A stretch of DNA of 15,415 nt from Ignavibacteriaceae bacterium (lineage in GTDB: Bacteria; Bacteroidota; Ignavibacteria; Ignavibacteriales; Ignavibacteriaceae), in contig JALNWB010000090.1 of NCBI GenBank assembly GCA_023231105.1, positions 1 to 15,415 of the forward strand, written 5' to 3'. The notes beneath the pieces are model-generated. The model saw nothing but the letters and a program-made list of their open reading frames with translations. It did not search any database and was not told the origin of the DNA. Shown here in pieces: positions 8,307 to 14,748 of the stretch (its first letter is position 1; the number at the start of each line of letters is the position of its first letter). Both the position numbers and the translations under genes were made by a program.

Positions 8307-8909
8307 TTACTGAAAAAATTTCTTATCTAACATTTTAGATATTTTAAGGAATAATCCTTTTAGATGTTCGTCGGGAATCGTTGCCAGCCGTTTACGGATA
8401 ATGAGTGAAGCTAATCCGTGAGAAAATCCCCAAAGTAAGAATGCTGTTGCCTCGACATCAATATTTTTAATTCCCTTTTTCTTGAAGACTTCTTCGATTG
8501 TTCCACTCAATAAATTAAAAGCGCGATCATCCGTAAAACAGGTTTCTTTTTCACGATCGATAGGTGCGCTCATAATAAACATCAAATCATAATATTCGGG
8601 ATTTTCCATTGCAAACTTCATGTAAAGTTCTCCCATTTCATCCAACCGTTTTTTCACATCTTTAATTTTTAGACATTCGGCAAGTGTGTCATAAAACTTG
8701 TCGAATGCGACTTTTTGCAGAGCATTGAAGATTGCTGTTTTATCTTTGAAATAGAGATAAACAGTTGCCGGGCTATATTCAATAGCGTCGGCAATTTTTC
8801 TGATCGAAACTTTATCGTACCCTTCCGACAAAAAGAGTTTCATCGCGGAGTCGAGAATTTTTTTTCTCATCACTTCTTTATCAGATTTTTTTCTTTCGGC
8901 AATTCCCAT
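8307..8909 (-). CDS. TetR/AcrR-family transcriptional regulator
   Basis: This 200-residue repressor has an N-terminal helix-turn-helix and a C-terminal ligand domain. After a basic leader, helix 1 is KILDSAMKLFLSEGYDKV and the recognition region is SIRKIADAIEYSPATVYLYF (35-54). The C-terminal half contains FAMENPEYYDLMF and FLLWGFSHGLASLIIRKRL, features of the TetR_C_33 (WHG) type. I place the start at 8909 and not at the in-frame ATG 8996, because GAGG sits 7 nt before 8909 and the 29 extra residues would cover the promoter and the palindromic operator. The receptor gene follows after 18 bp, with an almost identical ACGAGGAAA ribosome-binding segment. The palindrome at 8931-8943 argues for autoregulation and thus co-regulation of the receptor. 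The ligand is unknown and may be related to the receptor's substrate (inference). Confidence 0.92.
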   Translation of the reverse strand: MGIAERKKSDKEVMRKKILDSAMKLFLSEGYDKVSIRKIADAIEYSPATVYLYFKDKTAIFNALQKVAFDKFYDTLAECLKIKDVKKRLDEMGELYMKFAMENPEYYDLMFIMSAPIDREKETCFTDDRAFNLLSGTIEEVFKKKGIKNIDVEATAFLLWGFSHGLASLIIRKRLATIPDEHLKGLFLKISKMLDKKFFQ

Positions 8910-8913
8910 AACA

Positions 8914-8921
8914 TTTCCTCG
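8914..8921 (-). promoter_or_regulatory. Ribosome-binding site that decides the tetR start
   Basis: On the minus strand this reads CGAGGAAA, with 7 nt between GAGG and the ATG at 8909. The same segment recurs before the receptor ATG (8291-8299), which supports 8909 over the upstream ATG at 8996, which lacks a comparable site. Confidence 0.7.
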
Positions 8922-8930
8922 TTCTTTTAC

Positions 8931-8943
8931 TAAACAGTGTTTA
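8931..8943. promoter_or_regulatory. Probable TetR operator palindrome
   Basis: TAAACA-G-TGTTTA is a perfect inverted repeat of 6-bp arms around one base, centred 28 bp upstream of the tetR start codon. Size, symmetry and the AAACnnTGTTT-like core match operators of many AcrR/TetR-family repressors. It lies just downstream of a TTTG-N19-TATCTTGC promoter match on the minus strand, where a bound repressor would block transcription of tetR and the receptor. Binding itself is inference. Confidence 0.65.
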
Positions 8944-8953
8944 TTTTTTATAC

Positions 8954-8984
8954 GCAAGATAATTTCTGAACTGTAAATATCAAA
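8954..8984 (-). promoter_or_regulatory. Candidate promoter for tetR-receptor operon (Bacteroidota type)
   Basis: On the minus strand TTTG (8981-8984) is followed by 19 nt and TATCTTGC (8954-8961). This compares with the Bacteroidota primary-sigma consensus TTTG-N19-21-TAnnTTTG, with mismatches in the last bases of the -7 element. Its position directly before the palindromic operator supports it. Confidence 0.45.
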
Positions 8985-8994
8985 ATCTTTTTTC

Positions 8995-9025
8995 ATGAAC
9001 GGAAAAATATTTGTATGAACGGAAA
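8995..9025. repeat. Two 11-bp direct repeats in the tetR / peptidase divergent region
   Basis: ATGAACGGAAA occurs at 8995-9005 and again at 9015-9025, a spacing of 20 bp or about two helical turns, in the 191-bp divergent region. It could be a tandem activator or repressor site for either gene, or a chance duplication. Confidence 0.45.
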
Positions 9026-9100
9026 CCGATTTCTAAACATTTTCTTTCCGATTCTGCCAGAGTTTCCTATTTTCGTAAAGAAAAAAAACGAAAGTCCCCC

Positions 9101-10558
9101 ATGAAAAAAATGTACTTACTTTTGCCGGTTCTCTTTGTTCAATCTTTTTTTGCGCAAACTATCCCTCTTATTAAAGAAGAACGTTTGATGAAGTGTGTGG
9201 AATTTCTCGCTTCGCCTGCAATGCAAGGAAGACTTGCAGGAAGCAAAGAATACAATAACGCCGCCAAATATGGCGCTAATGAATTTCAAAAAGCCAAACT
9301 AAAACCATTTGGCGATGAGAACTATTTTCAATATTTGAACATAGAATACAACCAGATTTTGCCAGGTGAAGAATTTTCCGTTATTCGTGCTGATGGTTTG
9401 AAAAGAAAATGTGAATTGGGGAAAGATTATATTTACCGCGGATTTTCCGGTTCGGGAAATATTTCTGCACCTGTGGGCTTTTGTGGATACGGAATTTCTG
9501 ATTCTCTTTATGATGATTACAAATCTGTTGATGTAAACGGAAAAGTCGCGATGGTTTTTAAATATCAACCTAAATGGAATTTACAAAATCATGGTTGGCA
9601 AAATGGAAATCCGCGAGAAAAAGCAAGAGTCGCGTTTCAGCATGGTGCGGTAGGAATTTTATTCGTCTCATTTCCAAATGATGAAAAACCGCAACTTCCC
9701 ATCGGCAGCGTTATAAGCGGTTCAGGTGAACAGAATATCAACTTTCCTGAATTGCATATTGACATTCCTATCGCAGATGAAATCTTAAACGGAACAGGCT
9801 TCACTTTAAAGAATTTGCAAACAAAAATTGATTCGACGAAAAATCCTTTCTCTATTTCAACTAAAAACAAAGTAAAAATAAAAGTGGAAACTGATTATGC
9901 AAAAGAGAAACAAACGATGAATGTTGTCGCTTTACTTGAAGGAAAAGATGAGAAGTTGAAAAACGAATATATTATAATCGGCGCTCATCTCGATCACGTT
10001 GGCGGACAAGGAGGAAAAGTATATTTCCCCGGTGCAAATGATAATGCTTCCGGCTCTGCCGCGGTTATGGAAATTGCTCATGCATTTACTGATGGAAAAA
10101 TTGAAAACAAACGTTCGATCATTTTTGTTTTGTTTACTTGTGAAGAGCAAGGTTTGTACGGCGCAAAATATTTAGCAAATCACTTGCCGGTAAAGCAAGA
10201 GCAAGTTGTTGCAATGATGAATATGGATTGTGTTGGTTATGGCGACAGCATTCAAATCGGTAACGGGAAAAGCGCTCCGCAGCTTTGGCAAATTGCTAGA
10301 CAGATTGACGCGAATAATGATAAGATGATGATTGAGACAACCTGGAACGGTGGCGGCGCTGACGCTGGTCCATTCCATGATAAGGGAATTCCATCGATTT
10401 ACTTTGTTACGAAAAACAGTTATGAACATCTACATCAATTAACAGATAAATCGGAAACGCTGAATAAATCTCTCTATCAGCAGATCACTAAACTTGCTTT
10501 TCTTACCGTAAAAGAAATTGCCGAAGGGAAATATCAAAGAGAACCGGTGTTGAAATAG
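9101..10558 (+). CDS. Secreted M28-family zinc aminopeptidase with PA-like insert
   Basis: This 485-residue exported metallopeptidase probably cleaves N-terminal residues from peptides in the periplasm or outside the cell. I chose ATG 9101 because it gives a clean signal peptide (KKMYLLLPVLFVQSFFAQ). An in-frame TTG at 9011 would add 30 polar residues in front of it. The region about 120-235 is a PA-like insert, common in this family. The di-zinc centre is complete: His296 in GAHLDH, bridging Asp314 in GANDNASGSA, the catalytic and binding pair Glu348-Glu349 in CEEQGLYGA, Asp376 in NMDCVG, and His445 in YEHLHQLTD. No Shine-Dalgarno is seen (CCCCC precedes the ATG). The gene is divergent from tetR and ends before a strong hairpin. 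A link between this peptidase and the neighbouring receptor, such as peptide release and uptake, is conceivable but unproven. Confidence 0.93.
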   Translation: MKKMYLLLPVLFVQSFFAQTIPLIKEERLMKCVEFLASPAMQGRLAGSKEYNNAAKYGANEFQKAKLKPFGDENYFQYLNIEYNQILPGEEFSVIRADGLKRKCELGKDYIYRGFSGSGNISAPVGFCGYGISDSLYDDYKSVDVNGKVAMVFKYQPKWNLQNHGWQNGNPREKARVAFQHGAVGILFVSFPNDEKPQLPIGSVISGSGEQNINFPELHIDIPIADEILNGTGFTLKNLQTKIDSTKNPFSISTKNKVKIKVETDYAKEKQTMNVVALLEGKDEKLKNEYIIIGAHLDHVGGQGGKVYFPGANDNASGSAAVMEIAHAFTDGKIENKRSIIFVLFTCEEQGLYGAKYLANHLPVKQEQVVAMMNMDCVGYGDSIQIGNGKSAPQLWQIARQIDANNDKMMIETTWNGGGADAGPFHDKGIPSIYFVTKNSYEHLHQLTDKSETLNKSLYQQITKLAFLTVKEIAEGKYQREPVLK

Positions 10559-10571
10559 CTTTAATAATTTA

Positions 10572-10616
10572 GACCTCGAAGGAGAAGGATCACATTCACC
10601 TTACACCTTCGAGGTC
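10572..10616. terminator. Long hairpin after the peptidase gene, possibly two-way terminator
   Basis: An 11-bp perfect stem, GACCTCGAAGG (10572-10582) with CCTTCGAGGTC (10606-10616), is extended by AAGG (10585-10588) with CCTT (10599-10602). It starts 14 bp after the peptidase stop. There is no clear U-run on either strand, so it may act as an mRNA 3'-end stabiliser or be a dispersed repeat instead of an intrinsic terminator. On the minus strand it would also lie just beyond the stop of the sorting-domain relic. Confidence 0.6.
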
Positions 10617-10625
10617 ATCTATAAA

Positions 10626-10713
10626 TCACTTCATCAAAATAAACTTCCTCGTTTCTACAAAATCTCCAGCTCTAAGTTGATAGAAACAAATAGGAGGAAA
10701 AAACCAAGAAATT
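10626..10713 (-). pseudogene. Relic of a type IX secretion C-terminal sorting domain
   Basis: Reading the minus strand, the frame that stops at 10626-10628 ends in FYQLRAGDFVETRKFILMK (residues directly before the stop). This is the diagnostic tail of type A C-terminal sorting domains of T9SS cargo, usually of the form SGxYFYQLxAGxFxxTKKMxLxK. Only about 27 codons remain open before an in-frame TGA at 10711-10713. Just upstream of the conserved tail the coding sense is lost, apparently with a shift of frame before ICFYQL. No start codon or upstream cargo domain remains, because the promoter of the kinase gene on the other strand begins right after. This is therefore the 3' end of a deleted secreted-protein gene. 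It implies that this lineage had, and probably has, a type IX secretion system. Confidence 0.75.
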
Positions 10714-10747
10714 CAAGTGCAAGTTTCTTCTAAGTGATATTGAATTA

Positions 10748-10778
10748 TTGGTAAACAGCAAACATTTTTTTATCTTTG
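10748..10778 (+). promoter_or_regulatory. Bacteroidota-type promoter for the hybrid sensor kinase
   Basis: ATTG (TTG at 10748-10750), 20 nt, then TATCTTTG (10771-10778), a full match to the TAnnTTTG -7 element and a near match to the TTTG -33 element. Transcription would start a few bases downstream, leaving a leader of roughly 15-20 nt before the TTG start at 10801. Confidence 0.6.
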
Positions 10779-10800
10779 ATTCAATAATAAATGGTTAGGC

Positions 10801-13572
10801 TTGAAAAATACTATAAAAATATATGAAGTAACTTTCAGATCTATACAAAGAAGCGTTAACGTTGTTTTCTTTTTATTTCTTCTTGCCTCACTACAACTTT
10901 TCGCAGAAGAATCTCTCTCTCATGATGAACCTATCGTTCTTCAGCTAAAATGGAAACATCAATTCCAATTTGCCGGATATTATGCGGCTCAACTCAAAGG
11001 CTTTTTTAAAGATGAAGGCTTAGACGTTACAATTCTTCAGGGAGGTGCGGAAACAAATGTTATCAAAGATGTGCTTTCAGGTAAAGCTCAATTTGGCGTT
11101 GGAGTGCCTGATATCTTGTTAGAAAAAATGAATGGCGCGCCGGTTGTTTTGCTTGCATCAATTTTTCAACACTCCCCCGCTATTATTATTTCAGACGAAA
11201 ATAAAAACATTGAAACACCCTCTGATCTAATCGGAAAAAAATTAGCCGTTGTTGAAAAGAATGGTGAAGCGCAAATAAAAGCGATTTTATTAAAAGAAGG
11301 GATTCCCTTAGATTCTGTAAAGTTTTTGCACCATTCGGGATCCTTCAAAGAACTTCTTTCCGGTGAAATAGACGCCCTTGAAGCTTACGTAACTATTGCC
11401 CCTTATTATCTTAAACAAAAAGGAATAACTCCTTCCATTATTAGACCCGAAACTTACGGAGTTGATTTTTATGGCGATTTAATTTTTACATCCGAAGATG
11501 AGGTTGAAAATAATCCTAAAAGAGTTGAAGCTTTCCGCCGTGCTTCATTAAAAGGCTGGGACTATGCTTTAAAACATACGGACGAAATTATTAACTATAT
11601 TTTAACTTTTAAAGATCTGGATACCATAGTTACTCCACGATTTTTATTAAATGAAAGCGCCGAAATTAAAAAATTGATTGTGCCGGGATTCGTTGAAATT
11701 GGTCATACTAACAACGGACGATGGCAAGCTATTGCGGAAACATTCAAATCTCTTGGTATGTATAAAGGCGATTACTCTCTGAAAAGATTTTTTTACTCAC
11801 CTAAATTAGGAGTTGGTGAAGATTGGTTTAAAGTCGGAGTTATTTCTTTTGGATTGATCCTCCTCCTTACTATAATCATTTCCTTCTGGGTTTATCAACT
11901 CAAGCGGATTGTAAAAAAACGGACACAAGAATTAACAAGTGAAATTGAGCAAAGGGAAAGATCAGAAGTACTTGTAAAAGAAAAGGAAGCCAGTCTTCGC
12001 GCAATTTACGATAGCTCCTTGCAAGTCCATTTATTACTAAACAAAAACGGGGAAATAATTTCATACAACAAAAAAGCAAATGAATTAGCTAAAAAAGTAT
12101 TTGGGAAAGAAATTAATCTTTGCGGAAAAAGTGTAGCTGATTTTTTACCATCTACCAATACGGAAAACTTCAAAGAATATTTTAAGCGAGGTCTGGAAGG
12201 TGAAAGTTTTCATTTTGAAAGATTAATCCAATGGGAGAATATTGAGCCGATTTGGTTTGATCTTTTATACTTGCCGGTTTACGAACCTTCTGGCGAACTT
12301 ATCGGCATTTCCCTTAATGCAATGGAAATTACGGAAAAGAAAAAAACAGAGAAGGTTCAAAATGCTTTATATCAAATCTCGGAAGCAGTAAATTCTTCAG
12401 ACAATATCAATACTTTGTATAAAAAAATACATGATATCTTGAAAGAGTTAATGCCGGTGAATAATGTTTTCATCTGTCTGTATGACGTGCAAAAAAACAT
12501 CATTCAATTTCCATATTTTGTAGATGAATACGATACTCCGCCGGAACCTCAGCCTTTTGTGAACCTTGAAAAAAGTCTAACCGGTTATGTATTGAAAACA
12601 GGCAAAGAACTTTTAGCAGACGCAAAACTTGATCAACAATTACAAGAACAAGGGGTGCTTACGTTAATAGGTGAACCGACGAAAATTTGGCTTGGGGTTC
12701 CGTTGAAGGTTGATGAAACTGTAATTGGAGTAATAGTAGTTCAAGATTATCATAACGAAAAAACTTACGGCGAACCGGAGAAACAAATTCTTAATTTCGT
12801 TTCCGAACAAATTGCGTTAGCAATAGACAAAAAGAAAAAAGAAGAAGAACTAAGACAATTTGCCGAGGAATTAAAAAACCTCAACGCAAACAAAGATAAA
12901 CTCTTTTCTATTATTGCGCACGATTTGCGAAGTCCGTTCTTTGCATTACTTGGGCTTGGAGAAATTCTTTCAAATGAAATTGATTCTTTAACAAAAGATG
13001 AAATTAAAAAATTTTCAACCGACTTGTATAATGCCATCTATACTCAGTTTAAGTTTTTAGAAAATATATTGGAATGGGCGCGGCTTCAGCTTGGTAAAAT
13101 TGATTTTAATCCTTCTAAAGTAAATTTGTATAATAATATTGTTGTTGTGTTTAATCGTTTAGCCGGCGTTGCCGAAAGGAAAAACATTCGCCTTATTAAT
13201 GAGGTTGACGAGACCGTTATGGTTTATTCAGACGAGAATGTACTTCAGTCAATCCTTCACAATCTTATTTCAAATGGAATAAAATTCACGCGGGAAAACG
13301 GTGAAATAAAAATCTCTTCGATTCAAAAAGATTCTTTCATTAATATTATTGTGCGAGACAACGGCGTCGGAATTAAACAAGAGGATCTGCCAAAACTTTT
13401 TGCCATTGACCAGCAATACTCACAAAAAGGAACCGCTAACGAACGAGGTACAGGCTTGGGATTAGTTATCTGCAAAGAATTAGTTGAAAAACACGGCGGG
13501 AAAATTTGGGTAGAAAGCGAAGCGGGCAAAGGAACAATTTTTACTTTCAGCATTCCCATTTCCGAAAAATAA
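10801..13572 (+). CDS. Sensor histidine kinase: NMT1/THI5-like periplasmic domain, TM, PAS, GAF, HisKA, HATPase
   Basis: This 923-residue membrane kinase appears built to sense a small molecule in the periplasm. A hydrophobic N-terminal segment (21-35) acts as signal or anchor. Residues about 44-330 form an NMT1/THI5-like substrate-binding domain (LQLKWKHQFQFAGYYAAQLK at 47-66). A TM helix spans 345-366, a coiled linker 367-398, PAS about 399-512, GAF about 520-676. The HisKA motif IIAHDLRSP has phospho-acceptor His707. The ATPase has an N-box (HNLISNG, Asn821/Asn825), G1 DNGVGI (853-858) and G2 GTGLGL (883-888). All catalytic motifs are intact. The start is a TTG at 10801: no in-frame ATG lies between the upstream noncoding DNA and the binding domain, and the ATG at 10791 is in another frame and stops quickly. 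No response regulator lies in the window, so it is an orphan kinase here. The ligand is unknown; THI5-like domains often bind pyrimidines or sulfonates, but fused versions vary. Confidence 0.92.
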   Translation: MKNTIKIYEVTFRSIQRSVNVVFFLFLLASLQLFAEESLSHDEPIVLQLKWKHQFQFAGYYAAQLKGFFKDEGLDVTILQGGAETNVIKDVLSGKAQFGVGVPDILLEKMNGAPVVLLASIFQHSPAIIISDENKNIETPSDLIGKKLAVVEKNGEAQIKAILLKEGIPLDSVKFLHHSGSFKELLSGEIDALEAYVTIAPYYLKQKGITPSIIRPETYGVDFYGDLIFTSEDEVENNPKRVEAFRRASLKGWDYALKHTDEIINYILTFKDLDTIVTPRFLLNESAEIKKLIVPGFVEIGHTNNGRWQAIAETFKSLGMYKGDYSLKRFFYSPKLGVGEDWFKVGVISFGLILLLTIIISFWVYQLKRIVKKRTQELTSEIEQRERSEVLVKEKEASLRAIYDSSLQVHLLLNKNGEIISYNKKANELAKKVFGKEINLCGKSVADFLPSTNTENFKEYFKRGLEGESFHFERLIQWENIEPIWFDLLYLPVYEPSGELIGISLNAMEITEKKKTEKVQNALYQISEAVNSSDNINTLYKKIHDILKELMPVNNVFICLYDVQKNIIQFPYFVDEYDTPPEPQPFVNLEKSLTGYVLKTGKELLADAKLDQQLQEQGVLTLIGEPTKIWLGVPLKVDETVIGVIVVQDYHNEKTYGEPEKQILNFVSEQIALAIDKKKKEEELRQFAEELKNLNANKDKLFSIIAHDLRSPFFALLGLGEILSNEIDSLTKDEIKKFSTDLYNAIYTQFKFLENILEWARLQLGKIDFNPSKVNLYNNIVVVFNRLAGVAERKNIRLINEVDETVMVYSDENVLQSILHNLISNGIKFTRENGEIKISSIQKDSFINIIVRDNGVGIKQEDLPKLFAIDQQYSQKGTANERGTGLGLVICKELVEKHGGKIWVESEAGKGTIFTFSIPISEK

Positions 13573-13574
13573 AA

Positions 13575-14021
13575 TTACTCTTCTCCCCACTCTAAAATAT
13601 CAATTCTAACCTCGGTTAAACCATCGTTAAGCATATCAAGTTCTTGGGCGGCTTTTAGAGAAAGATCGATCTCGCGATTGTTTATATCGGGCTTTCGGTC
13701 ATTTATTCTTACAACAACAGATTTTTGATTCTTCAAATTGGTAACGCGGCAAATTGTATTAAACGGGTATGAAATGTGAGCGGCGGTTAAATCGTTCATA
13801 TTAAAAATTTCACCGTTTGCAGTTTTTCTTCCGTTGAATTCATCAGCATAATAAGAAGCAATTCCTGCGAAAGTTTCAATTGTTCTTTGTTCGGTAAAAA
13901 TTTTTGATTTTTTATATCGAAATGAATTTTCTTCTTTATCGCCATTCGTTTTTTCATAACGGAGCGTAGAAGTGCACGAAACGAGAAAGAAAGGAATCAC
14001 AAAATAAATTAGTTTCTTCAT
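13575..14021 (-). CDS. rlpA: RlpA-like double-psi beta-barrel lipoprotein
   Basis: This 148-residue lipoprotein has a lipobox FLVSC (Cys16) and a single RlpA-like double-psi beta-barrel domain (about 52-142). RlpA proteins act on peptidoglycan; the Pseudomonas enzyme is a lytic transglycosylase for naked glycan strands. Seen here are GIASYYADEFNGRKTANGE (53-71), LTAAHISYPF with His82, VVVRINDRKP with Asp108, and REIDLSLKAAQEL. His82 and Asp108 sit where the proposed catalytic His and Asp of RlpA lie. There is no C-terminal SPOR domain, so septal targeting by denuded glycan is not expected. Its ATG overlaps the TGA of the DUF190 gene (ATGA), with no Shine-Dalgarno of its own, so translation is probably coupled. 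Its stop is 2 bp from the stop of the convergent kinase gene. The symbol is by family, not by proven function. Confidence 0.85.
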   Translation of the reverse strand: MKKLIYFVIPFFLVSCTSTLRYEKTNGDKEENSFRYKKSKIFTEQRTIETFAGIASYYADEFNGRKTANGEIFNMNDLTAAHISYPFNTICRVTNLKNQKSVVVRINDRKPDINNREIDLSLKAAQELDMLNDGLTEVRIDILEWGEE

Positions 14022-14365
14022 TTGCTTGAAGAGTAACGAATAATCTCCACTTTTTCGATTGTGATCAGTCCGCCCGATTTAGTTGATTCGAAAAGCTCAT
14101 CCAATTTTCCTTTAAAGGATTCAATCTTTTCCAGGGTATCAACTATTTCAATCACGATTGGAAGGTCTTCGGATAAGCGAAGAATTTTGGCTGTATGAAT
14201 GCGGCTGTCTTTTCCGAATCCCATTATTCCTTTAGTAACGGTAGCGCCCGCTAATCCAAAGGCTTTTGCTTCAAGCACAATTTTTTCATAGAGAGGAATT
14301 ACCCCGGCTTTATCGCTTTCACCGATAAAAATTCTGATTAATTTTGCTTCACCTTCAAGATGCAT
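14018..14365 (-). CDS. DUF190 (PF02641) PII-like protein, fluoride-channel partner
   Basis: This is a 115-residue soluble protein of the DUF190 family, which has a PII-like ferredoxin fold and is repeatedly found beside crcB fluoride channels. Family hallmarks include AKLIRIFIGESDK (7-19), the central FGLAGATVTKGIMGFG (36-51), SRIHTAKILRLSEDLPIVIE and a C-terminal GGLITIEKVEIIRY. A clear Shine-Dalgarno (GGAG, 6 nt spacing) overlaps the stop codon of crcB just upstream, 10 bp away, and its own stop overlaps the rlpA start. A PII-like fold suggests a small-molecule or regulatory role on the channel, but the biochemical function is not established. Confidence 0.92.
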   Translation of the reverse strand: MHLEGEAKLIRIFIGESDKAGVIPLYEKIVLEAKAFGLAGATVTKGIMGFGKDSRIHTAKILRLSEDLPIVIEIVDTLEKIESFKGKLDELFESTKSGGLITIEKVEIIRYSSSK

Positions 14366-14375
14366 TTTGAGCTCC

Positions 14376-14741
14376 TTATCTACTTAAAATATATGCTAAA
14401 TAGACACCGAGTATCGAAAGAAAAACACTTGCAATAATGTAAACCGACGCTAAAATAAATTCCGAATCGAGCAAAAGTTTTATTGATTCAAAACTAAAAG
14501 TTGAAAATGTTGTAAAGCCGCCGCAGAAACCTATCGTTAAAAAAAGTTTTACAGGCTGGCTTATAAGTTCCCGCTCATCAAAATAGAAAATGATAACTCC
14601 AAGTAAAAAACTGCCGAGCAGATTGATGATGAGTGTTCCGAAAGGGAAAAAGAATGGGAGAAATTTATGAACAAAATTAGAAAGCCAATAGCGGGAAACT
14701 CCGCCGAGTGCAGCTCCAAGTGAAACAAAAAGATAATTCAT
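14376..14741 (-). CDS. crcB: Fluoride-specific ion channel CrcB/Fluc
   Basis: This 121-residue inner-membrane protein has four predicted helices and works as a dual-topology dimer exporting fluoride. Signature sequences are GAALGGVSRYWLS (9-21), FGTLIINLLGSFLLG (34-48) with the pore Asn40, and GFCGGFTTFSTFSFE (71-85) containing the TTFSTF segment with Phe79 and Phe82 of the fluoride-coordinating phenylalanine box and the break region for the central Na+ site. A single copy is present, consistent with a homodimer. It starts 7 bp after the stop of the outer-membrane protein gene and is followed by DUF190 after 10 bp, so transcription is shared. No fluoride riboswitch is visible; if one exists it must precede the first gene of the unit, outside this window. 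Confidence 0.95.
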   Translation of the reverse strand: MNYLFVSLGAALGGVSRYWLSNFVHKFLPFFFPFGTLIINLLGSFLLGVIIFYFDERELISQPVKLFLTIGFCGGFTTFSTFSFESIKLLLDSEFILASVYIIASVFLSILGVYLAYILSR

Positions 14742-14748
14742 CGTTTAA

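Noticed and set aside
7950..8330. 126-codon + strand open frame opposite the receptor
   Set aside because: It is antisense to the signal peptide and plug-region code of the receptor, has no family features, and is a shadow of that gene's codon bias. The other short opposite-strand or out-of-frame readings across the window are of the same kind.
8307..8996. Longer tetR reading frame starting at 8996
   Set aside because: It would swallow the promoter and operator palindrome, adds a leader unlike the family, and lacks a ribosome-binding site; 8909 has one.
9071..9093. TTTCGT...ACGAAA inverted repeat before the peptidase
   Set aside because: Arms of only 6 bp around an A-rich loop; chance is likely in such AT-rich DNA.
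9011..10558. TTG 9011 as peptidase start
   Set aside because: It would place 30 polar residues before an otherwise ideal signal peptide at 9101.
10791..10826. ATG at 10791 as kinase start or a leader peptide
   Set aside because: It is in a different frame from the kinase, runs only 11 codons, and shows no attenuation-type structure.
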